DNA of 64,000 nt. Origin: Rapana venosa. Its lineage: Eukaryota; Mollusca; Gastropoda; Neogastropoda; Muricidae. The stretch is taken from assembly GCA_028751875.1 (NCBI GenBank), contig CM054140.1, positions 58,025,826 through 58,089,825 of the forward strand, in the 5' to 3' direction. The notes under the pieces are model-generated. The model was given only the letters and a program-made list of their open reading frames with translations. It did not search any database and was not told the origin of the DNA. Positions 12,537-24,497 of this stretch are shown here, in pieces (the stretch's first letter is position 1; each line of letters opens with the position of its first letter). A program made the position numbers and the translations under genes.

Positions 12537-13289
12537 CCTCCCTCCCCCTTTCACGCAAAGAACCCTCCTACAATTCAGAGGATAAACTTTACGTTTGAAT
12601 AGCCATCAAACAATTATCCACACAATATCTTTTTGGTGTAGGCTTCAACAGTTAACTTCTGCAAGCATTTGACAAAGCTATCGCCGCAGCCGCAACACTG
12701 GCGTGAAAAGCTCGTTTCCTTCAATTTCTATGCAAATTACTCCTCGCGCATGACAATAATACAAAGATTTAGAAAGACACTTGCTGTGATTCAGAATGAT
12801 GTAGCGTGTGTGTAGTGTGTGTGTGTGTGTGTGTGAGTGTGAGTGAGTGTGTCTCTGTGTCTGTCTGAAGGAGGGACAGCAAGTGAGAGAGGGAGAGAGA
12901 GTGGGGGGGAGAGAGAGAGAGAGAATGCGAATGCGAATGGTTTATTCAAAAGGCCTTGGCCACATTTGAAGGGGAAAAACACAAAGCACACACTATCATA
13001 TAAGTAATATTCACATAAACAGTCATTCACAAAACATTAGCAAAACACGATAATTTTTCAAGAATTAATAAGGGTGTCCCGCAGTCTAAATGCTTTATAT
13101 AGAAAAAGAGCTAACTGTTTTGTAGTAACTTCATTTCCAGACGTAATGAGCATGATTAACCTATGGAGACATGGTTGATGTAAGAACTTTCGAGGTATAA
13201 ACTGCTCTCTTAATTCGGTAAGTTGTGAACAAGTGAATAGAAAATGTATTTTGTCTTCAATAGAACTATCACAAAGACGAAAAATCATA

Positions 13290-13368
<79 letters not shown>

Positions 13369-13804
13369 TCTGAACAGGTTTAATGTACATTGGCCTTTGG
13401 CCACAATACATACACTGATACAGTGAGCAAGGCAAAAAGGCAAGTGAAGAAAACGAGATGCAAAAAGGGATCATCATAATTTCCATCTAAGCCAGCTCTC
13501 CTGGTGGCATCACGCCAAGTACATCATCCAAATAAACAAAACAATAAGACGATAAACCTTGAAAGCAAAACATTAAGTCGATGAATATAAGAATGGCACA
13601 TCAAGCAGCTACAATGACTTATAATGGAAACAAGGAGTACAAACAACAGCACAGTTACAAAATGCTTTTCTTTCGTCTGTTAACAGCATGAAAAACATAC
13701 CTGGAGAGATTGTGTCTGTGATTTTCTTTTTTTTCCTTTCAGCAATCTGGATAGTGTCATGCATTTTGATTCTCTAAGAAATTTCTGACAGAGAGGCAAA
13801 GACT

Positions 13805-13866
<62 letters not shown>

Positions 13867-16800
13867 GGAAGGTGTGTGCGTGTATGTGTGTGTATGTGTG
13901 TGCGAGTGTGTGTGCATGTAACTGCATGTTACATGTATGCTGTACACAAGTGTGTATGTGCATGCACACACACCTCTATTGTATTAATTTGTGAGTAAAA
14001 TCGGTAAGTGTAACTGTAAGTGTTAACAGAGCATGCGTGACTCAGAAATAACAGTATGTATGTGTGTGCACGCACACAGGTGCGTGTGTGTATGCACACA
14101 TGCATGCATGTGCGTGCATGCATGTGTGGGTACATGTGTATGTGCGTGGAACTCAAATAGAGAAACCAAATACATTTTAATTTAAGGGAGACTGAGAAAG
14201 TGAAAAACTCTATGAAACTTCAACCAGGCAGAGAAAGCACATGTATGATACAAGAAATTCACAAACACACACGAGTCAAACATACTTCAATCATTCCATG
14301 AAAGCTAAAAACTTCAAAGTACGGTTACAACATTAACACTAACAGGCACAATCCTTCACCTAACACCACAATACCACAACAGCAATCCAACTCAAATGCA
14401 ATTTCTATGATACTACAATGTGTATGCTTATGAGATTGCGCTTATGTAGTGAATGTGTGTGTGTGTGCACGCTTCTCTCTCTCTTTCTCTCAGAAAATAA
14501 ATTTTTGTTATAACTGTTATCTCTCTCTCTCCACCCCCCCCCCCCCCCCCCCCCCCCCTCTCAATTTTCCCTCTTACTTAATGCAACTTCTACTGAAAAC
14601 AATGGGGCCACTCACTGAAGCAGTGGTATCCATTGGGGCTCAGCTTCCATCCAGGATCACAGTCACAGACGAACCCTCCACCAGGGAAGTCCACGCAGAT
14701 CATCTGGCAGGGGTTAGGCACCTCGGAGCTGCAGTTGCCTGAAAACAGTATTAGCTCATTTAGTTATCACCAGTTATATAAAAAGGTAAAGGTGTCCCAT
14801 AACCTATGTGGTCGTAGTGGAGTGAGGCATCAGAGACCTCAGCTTCTCCAGGGGCCAGCATATTGAGGGCGGCGCCCATCTCCTCTCCTTTGCTGCTTTA
14901 CCTTCCCTGACCCTACAGAGGACAGGTACCCATTTACAGCTGGGTGAACTGGGGGACTATACTGAAGCCAAGGCACGCAAATGGTCACCCATCCACTTTG
15001 GTAACCACGCTCGATACTGCTTAACATTAGCTTAGGGAAAGGGAGTGCTCTGACTACTGAGCTATCCCGTTCCCTATTCTTATCATTACTACCAGTTACA
15101 TATCAAATATCAAACACTTGCATGTATTGATGTAATGATGTAACATGTATTGATGCAAAATTTCACCACTGGTGAGCCTCAGAGCTTTATCCAAGGTACC
15201 AAAAAAATGATAATCATCTATGCACTTCAAGTACTTTTAGTTCTTTTATTTGTAAGTTCACTCAAAGAACTTCTAATTTTCTCTAATGTCAAGCTACATA
15301 GTTCTAGCTCATTTCGGTGGTGTGGTGGTGGTGGAGATGGCAGTTGTAATTGGGGTGGTGGTGGTGATGGAGGTAGTGGTGGTGGCTGTGTTAGTGACAA
15401 GTTACAAATTGTACTGTACATTATTAGTTCTAGCTCATTTTGGTGGTGGTGGTGGTGGTGGTGCTAGAAGTGTCAAGCTGCAAAGTGAATAGTTCTACTC
15501 ATGTGCTGTTAATTGTTATTGAAGGTGCTCATGGTGGTAGAGGAGGTGGTTTTGTCTAGATAGATAGACCAACACACTCATAACATACAACTTTACAAGT
15601 TTACACAAGCAACAAATGCACAAACATTTACACTAGTCTTATGCATGGCTCATACATTCATATGATACAAGATGTATGCATACATGTATCATATTATACA
15701 CACATTGAAAAAAGGATGATTGATAGATCATTTATAGTCAGAAAAACTATGTTACTTGTTAGGAACACAAGGCCTGACCAGGGCACTGGATTTCGCATAG
15801 GTCAAGTATAACATTAACTCTCAACATAGTTTCCTATCCATGCAGAAATATTAAAATGTTAAATAAGAATGTGCAATAAGGAACCAAAGTTCATGTATAC
15901 GTGGATACATGTATACAAATGGCATAAATCATTAAATGTGATCATAAAAAAAGTCAAATGTAAAAAAGGTGCTTTTAAAGATTTTTCACAAAAAAGTAGT
16001 ATTACAAAGTAACCTATAAACCTTTATGTGTGTGTGTGTGCGTGCGTGTGAGTGTATACATTTGAATTTGTAAAAACTATTGATTGTAACTGGCTGCATG
16101 TGAATGAGTGGGATGAACAAAAGCTGTATGATTTGGGGGGTGGGGGGGGGGGGGTGTTCAAGATATGGCGCTATATAAATTCCATGTATTATTATTATTA
16201 TTATTTCTGAAAAATATCAATCACTGGTGATCGAAACTCTGTTCAAGTAACTGTCAGTAGTTAAGCAGGGTTATTCTGTTGTTTGTTTGGTTGGTTCTTT
16301 TTGTAGATGAAGTGTTGCACTATGATCTAAAATCCACATCCATGGACTGGATCGATAGCTGAGAAACTGATCCTAAACCTTCTCATTAAAAGCAGCTTAA
16401 CATGAGTCTATATACCTACAACGTGAGGGTGAAAAAAAAAAACCCAAAAAAGCAAACAAACAAACAAAACAACCATACATTAAAAATCAAAACAAGAACA
16501 ATTAACAACAAAAATCCCCTGCGGGGATGCCAGGGACCTATCACACTAGCTATACTACTACCCCCACCTTCTGGAAATTCTGTGCTAGGAATTCCCTCTG
16601 TTCTATCCCTCTCTCTGTTTGGCGCCTTGTTCCTTTTCTTCCTGTCACCTCCTCTCCTTGTCTATTTTCTGCCTTCTTGGTTCATTTTTCCTGCCTTATT
16701 TCCACAAAGACTTAGAACAAGTTAAAAAATAATTTTCTCCCACACAAAGTCGGATGCCCTGGGCCTGACTTGTCAGGTGCTTAACGGCAGCACATTTTCA

Positions 16801-19800
16801 CTCATATGACACTTGACAGACAACAATAGCTGCTGTCTGAGCATTCACCAAAGAAGAAGAAAAACACACAAAAAAACCAACCCCCAAAAAACAAAACAAA
16901 GCAAAAAACAAAATATTAATACACTGAAATTGTTCAATAAGCTTTCGTTAAAATTTCAATCAAACAAACCATTGCTATAGTATAATGCAGTATACACGTG
17001 TAAGTCTAATTTATAATATTAATTATTATCCTAGATAGGAGAAGAAAAAAAAGAAAACTTAAACAAAATACTTGGTTTGACACCTTTCTTATCACAAAGA
17101 CTGAAGGAAGAAAAAAAAAAAAGCACAAAATAAGTCTGGTTTGGCTTTCGATTTATTTTAGTTTTGTCTTTTTGCTCTTTAACTTAAGACAAGACGCACA
17201 CTCCTCCAGAAAATTACCAGAAGAGGCAAAACAAGTAAATCACGATATCAATTTCCTTACTTTAACTAACTACGGTTATAAATGTCTGAACTTGAACAGT
17301 AAATATGACTGTCTGGGTTTGTGAAAGTGGGTCACGCGTGCGCGCAAGCACACACACATATGCACACACACAATGACACATACACACACACGCACACACA
17401 TGCATGCAAGCAAGCACACACTCGCACACACACACATGCACGCACGCACACACACACACTTGCACACACATGCTTGAGCGCACGCATGCACACACACACA
17501 GGGAAACAAAAAGTTAATAAATGCAGACTATAGGAAAGGGTTATTTTTGTGTAGGAGACAAATAATAGGTGGCGCTGCTCTTGTGGTGAAGCACTCTCTG
17601 CAAGGAAAGCAGCCTGAATTTCACACTGAGAAATAGATCCGCCATATAACTGAAAGTGGCACTCAAATCAATCACTCACACACACACACACACACACATT
17701 ACAAGTGACAAAACACAAACTTTTAGTCACATACAAACATGCTTTTCTTCTTTTCTCCCTGTCTTTTTTAAATTTTTATTTTATACCACTTTAAGTCATG
17801 AGATTTCTCTGCATGAAATTCGGGCTGCTCTCCCCGGGGAGAGCGCGTTGCCACAAGAGCAGCGCCACCCTTTTTTTTCTCTTTTGGTCTGCAACTGTAT
17901 TTGTTTCCCTATCAGAGTGGCTTTTTTCTAAGAATTTTGCCAGGGACAACTCTCTTGTTGCCATGGGTTCTTTTACGTGCACTGAAAATTTTGTGTAACA
18001 CACGGGACCTCAGTTTATTGTCTCATCCAAAAGACTAGCGCCCAGACCACCACTCATGGTCTAATGGATAGGGAAAATTTCGGGCCCAAACGGGATACGA
18101 ACCACCGCACACACCCAACCCGGACTTTTCGCATTCTAGACAGGCGCATTACCTCTAGACCACCGATCCACTGTCTCCTTTCGTGAAGTTTGTCTAATAT
18201 CACTAATTAGTAAGAGTGGAAAGATGTAAAATCTAAAGAACGAACACACACACTCACTCACACTCACAGTCACACACACAAACTTAAAGAGTGTCATCAT
18301 CATCATCATCATCATCCTCACAACCAAAACCCTCACACCACCACAAGGAACCAGCAAACAAACAAAACCCTTAACCTTCTACACTTCTAGACAAAAGGGA
18401 GCCAGTCAATCCCAAAATAAGTCTTTTATTCCCAACCCTCTCTTTCTCTTTTTCACATTTTGGCGGGAGGTGACACGACTACAGAGTACAAGACGAAAGA
18501 AAGAGACCGGGTGACACTACACTCTACAGCAAGTGAGTGTGGGTGTGTCTCTACTCTTTGCACCCACCCCCCCCCCCCCCCCAACTCCAAAAAAAAAAAA
18601 CCTCCAGCAAAACCCTCTCTCTGATGTCTTGCGTTTTTCCCTGCCTCTGCCAGCTTCAAACAGTGGGAGCCGATTTAGAAGCTGCGCAGATTGGTTCCCC
18701 GACAAAATGCCACCCACTGAAAACAAAAACCCTCTGGTGCTGGCAAAAACCGAGCCATCAATAATCTCCCAATCCATAAACTGTCTGACTAGCAGAGCGA
18801 GCTGCCTTGCTTATGAGGCGTTCATAATGAATGTATAGCTAGCACAGCTCACTGTATAACCTGAACTGGAAATGAACTGAGTGAGTGTGAGCGCTTTTGT
18901 TTAGTTACTCTTAACTCTCAGTCACTAGGTCCTAGGGCGATATATTAAAGAAGAGGGGGGAGGGGATCATTATAGTGCGAGTAGAGTAGGATTAGTTATG
19001 TAGAGTTGTGGGGTAGCTGTGACTGTCTGTGGGCATGAATTATTATTGAAGGATATTTTGCTTTTGTTCCATCATGCGGAATTAACTCCTAGAGTTCCTA
19101 GTGCAAAGCACTAACTGTAATTAATAATAAATAAATCCCAACACAAAAAAGCCTGCATAGATATATCTATATACCTCTAATACACTATACAGTGTTAGGA
19201 GTAGGACTGTCTTTTCTTTCTGCATCATTTATTGATTTAGTGCTAATGTTAAACTGTCTTCAACCTACACAGTATACCCATTAACCAAGCTCTACAGAGC
19301 TTCAAAGGTCAAATTCTTCAATTTTGTCAGACAATGGAATATTGGAAATCAAGGTGGTTTTTTTAAATCATGAAGATTTGTTTATTCTTTTTCTTTTTAT
19401 CAATTGTTTTGGTTGTTTCTCAGCTACAGCTCCGAGGTTTACCAATGGTGAAATGTATGCGACAGTTTCCCTACCACCACCACCATTCATGTAGCCACAT
19501 CCCAACTTCAGGGATGTTTATCCTGAATACACTAAACAGAACTGGAGAGTTGTATTACACACACCACACACACACACAGAATCTCTCTCTCTCTCACACA
19601 CACACACACAGAATCACACACACACACAACTCCTCCCCCACACATACATACATGTATACACATAACAACCCACTTCCCACCCACCCCCACCCAAAACAAA
19701 CAAAAAAACAATTGATATTTTCATCAGTCAAGATAACACAGACAGGCAAACAGACAACAACTGAACATGAGCAGTATTGATCCTCTACACACACACTCTC

Positions 19801-20080
19801 TCTCTCTCACACACTCTCTCTCTCTCCCCCTCCCTCCACCTCCACACTAACAGACAAAAAAGCAATATCTTTCTCAGTCAAGACAACAGAGACAGACAGG
19901 CAAACAGACACAAGAGCTTCAGTGATCCCACACACACACACAACGTAATCCAATCCTAGTTCTCACACACACACACACACACGCACGCACGCACGCATGC
20001 ACGCACGCACGCACGCGCACACAACACACACACACACACGCACGCACACACACACACACTCACACACACGCACACATGCG

Positions 20081-20111
<31 letters not shown>

Positions 20112-20423
20112 ACACACACTACATTACATACATAACTTCATATCTAGCTGGGAGACATGAGTGCCTCAGGGGAAGGCAGCAAAATCCTGTGATTCACACA
20201 GAGTTACCAAACCAACCACTCCCTACCCCCTGTTCTTTCTCCACCCCCACCCCCCAAACAACCACCACCACCACCCCACCAATCTGCACCGATCAATAAC
20301 CACTGGAAGCCAAATCTCTCTCTCTCTTTTCTATCCCAATCCCACCACCTCTCAACACAAGGAGGCAGTGAGACAAACAGTGAGAAGATGGCGAGGAAAT
20401 CAGGGAAAGAGAGATTGCAGAGA

Positions 20424-20484
<61 letters not shown>

Positions 20485-20672
20485 ACAGACAGACAGACAG
20501 ACAGACAGAGACAGACAAACCTGACAGACACAGACTGACAGACACAATGAAAGAGACAACAGAGACAGAGAGAAAGGAAAAGAGAGATTAGAGACAGAGG
20601 CAGAGAAAGACACAGAGAGACAGACGGACAGACAGACAGACAGACAGAGAGAGAGAGAGAGACAATGACAAT

Positions 20673-20751
<79 letters not shown>

Positions 20752-23700
20752 GGAAGAGGCAGAGAGAGGGAGACACTGAGACAAACAGACAGACAGACGA
20801 AATGAAATCTAGACAAACAAAAACTCAGACAGTCATGGAAAGGTAACCCTAGACAATACATGCAGACTACAAGTACAACTACAAGTACAAGCTTGAGTTA
20901 CAGGTAGAGACTGAGACAGACAGAGGCAAAAAGGAAGGGAGGAGAGAAGATGAAAGAAAGAGAGAGAGAGAGGGAGAGAGAGGAGAGGAGAGAGAGAGAG
21001 AGAAGAGGAGAGGGGGAGAAAGGGGAAAGGGGGGGGGGGGGGGGGGGGGGCTGGAGACAGAGAAAGTGAGAGAGATAGAGAAAGACAGACAGAGAAAGAG
21101 ATCTCTAGACTCAAACTCAAAGACAGAAGTTTACAGAGCCTGACAGACAGACAGACAGACAGACAGAGACGCATGGAATGAGCGAGAAAGAGAGAAAGAG
21201 AGAAGCCTGGCATGGCCACAGATGTCAAGACCACAGAGAAGATCATGAAGGATGGAAGGAAAAGTTGAACATTGAGAGAAGGGGAGAGAGGGGAAGGATA
21301 TAATATGGGAGGGTGGTCATACATCTTTCTCTTTCTTTCTTCTTTTTTTTTTTTCCATTTTAGCTAGAAGGATTAGATGCTTCTTGACTTCCATACTCAG
21401 CAGCCTGTGTCAACAAGCCCCATCTCATAGCAGGCAGGCTGAGAAGCCCATTTAGAGGGATGACTCACTGATCCCTGTTTACCTAGGCCCCAGCAAGAAA
21501 GAAAATCGGTTGGGGAGGAAGGGGGCACAGAGGGTGTGTGGTGGTGGGATTTTCCTTTCACTACTGCATCATCAGAAAATGTGCTGATGCTTTCAAAGGG
21601 GCTTTTTGTTGTTTTTTGTAATGTGCAATCAAGCTTGTTATGGGATGCAGAGATAATGTAAATATTTGTCTTTTTTTATGTATTTTGTTTTGGTTTTGGT
21701 TGGGTTTTTTTTTTTTACTTGGGAGTTGGACTTGAGAAAGACAGCAACTTCAAAGTGAGATACAACAGTTCTCCATAGCTCTCGTCAACAAATCAAATGT
21801 TAAACCAATACATACTAGTTTGTTTCCAATACATGTATTGATGATGATAATAGCAAAAATGATCAATAATAATGATGATTATGAAGATGATAATAATCAT
21901 CATGTGAATACTAAATATTTATAACACATTTCTCCATCTCATTTGTTCAAAGAGTTTTGTATAATTACAGGGTTTTTTCTTTTTCTTTTCATTTCATTCC
22001 TTGACTGGAGCTCTGAGATTAACCAATGGCAACCTACATTATGCAACCATTTCTGCCCATCATTAAGGTAGCCGCATTCTGACTTCAAAGATTTAACAAT
22101 TACCACAAACTTGTACAGTGCTCATTCTCTGAGCCTGACTCTCTCCTCTACACTCACTTCCACAAGACAAGTAAGTTCCAGCCCTCCTACCAATCGCACA
22201 GTCCAGCTTGGCTCAAATGTAATTCACCCCCTCCCCCCCCCCCCCCCCCCACCCACCCACCCACAAACATTCAACATACACGCACATATGTATCATTGTA
22301 TGCCATAGCTACATCCATCCACCCCCCTCCCCCACCCTGATTTAGCATGTCACAATTTGAATTAGGTAAGGTTTGGGTGGGGTTTTTTTAGATCTGTTTA
22401 GAAAGAGTTCACAAACTCACTCAGTGACTAAGTCACTACAGTAACTCCTTTTGTTTCATTTTTTTTTCAAATTTAGCAATCAGCAATCACATATCGCTCT
22501 AATCAATGACCAAACTGAAAGAGAACTCAGAAACAGGTAATCCTGCTATCTTGTGGGTTATTCTCACAGGGTATAGTAATTAGTATTAATTAATCCCACC
22601 TCCAGACTGTCCCAACTAGCTCAAGTAAAGGTAAAGGTGTTCCCATTAATTTATGCAGAATTGTGAAGAGTCCCTGGTCAGAGGCTTCAGCTTCTCTCGG
22701 GGCCAGCATATCAAATGAGGGCCTATCTCCTCTCCCTCCCTGCTTTACCTTCCCTGTCCCTAAAGAGGCTAGGTACCCATTTACAGCTGGGTGAACTGGG
22801 GGACTGTACTGAAGCCAAAGTGAGTGAGTCCCCTGACCACTGAGCTAACCCATCCAGTCGATTTTACACCAAAACTCTTCCTACCAAGGAGTTGGTTCAT
22901 TTTTTTTGGGGGGGCCAATATTTTGTAGTGTGGGGGGTTGTTCCTTGGCTACAGCTGCCGAGGTTCACCAATGGTGAGATTTTTGCATTAGGTAGCCACA
23001 TTCTCATGATCCTGACTTCCAGATACAGAAATTAAGCCTACCAATTTTGCCAGGACAGTCAGGAGGTTCCTCACTGCTCTTTCCAGTTTTTAAGTGTCAT
23101 GGGTTCTTTCAACATGAACAAGTTCCTAAGCACACATGTCCAACTGGTTTAGAGTCTCCTCTAAAAGTCTTGGCATTCGGTTTGATTTTCCCATCAAACT
23201 GGAAAGAAAGGGCAAGGCAGAGAATCAAACCCAGAATCTCGCGGTTTACTTATTTCTGAAGGCAAGTGAACATAGATCTAGAGAAGCTGTCCTGCCACCT
23301 TCCTTCTTGGTTTTGTCATTGATATAGACTAGAATAGGAAAGGGTCTGAGACCAAAATTGAAAGCTGAGCACCCTTGGCAGTACCAATAAAATGAATAAC
23401 TCTAGAACTGAGTTGGTTCAGAAACCAAATGCATAATTTATAAACATCCAAAAAGTCTCAGTCCATACACATGTTCGCGTACACACACACATGGTACATG
23501 AACACAGCTTTCTTCTCTTGCAACACCACTAGTTTAGCACTAGATATAAAATTTCTAAACTTTCTCTAAGTACTGCACTTTCAAAGTCCTCTTCAGGCAC
23601 TGCTATTGCTAGGCACGATTGATGTTTCAAGGTTTTATGGGTCTGCTTCCAGACTCCCATGACATCAGAACTGTCTCAGTGTCTGGTCAATGATTGATAG

Positions 23701-24462
23701 TTCAAAGCTCGTTTTATTATCATGGTTTAAAGATGAGGCTCCTTGAATGATCTCAAAGCCTCTCTGGGAGAGAAATTATATCTTTTGGACTGCTGCCAGA
23801 TCAACTGTTGAGTTAGTCACACCATGTATTATTTTATAATTTACTGTTAAGTAATTTGTTAAGTACTACGTATTTCTGACACCAGTCATGAACAATAACT
23901 GTATTAAATAAGCCTGGGATATTGAGTGGTAAAAGAAAACTGAAAGAGGACACACACACACACACAGTGACACACTTGCACACTTAGACATGCACGCATG
24001 CACACACACACACACAGAGGCACACACACACAGAGGCACACACACACAGTCACACACACTCACAGTCACACACACACGTGCATGCACACAGGCACACACA
24101 CACACACACACACCACACATGCGCGCGCATGCACACACACAGGCACACACACACAATGATATATCAATCGTAACACCATGTACAACATACATGTACAAAA
24201 ACATTTTAAACACACACTGACACAAAATGATTAATAGACAGTGGTGAATTTACACACAGACACACACACAGTGATACACACAGTCGCACAGTCACACATA
24301 AAATACAACTAGCACACACACACACTGACACAGCCTCTCTGAGTCTCTCACTCTCAGTCTTACTCTCTGTCTCTCTACACACACACACTAAACAGAAAAC
24401 ACACATGACACCACTTTACATTTTCTCAACTCACAACAGAACAGAGTAGAACAGAACAACAC

Positions 24463-24497
<35 letters not shown>

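Noticed and set aside
14983..15024. 5S rRNA gene
   Set aside because: Only the 3' internal-promoter half is present, joined to a tRNA-like head and a repeat body. It is part of a SINE.
18533..18838. 101-codon open frame
   Set aside because: It begins in a C-run/A-run and has no recognisable family. No acceptor or donor makes it fit the minus-strand EGF gene, and it is on the opposite strand.
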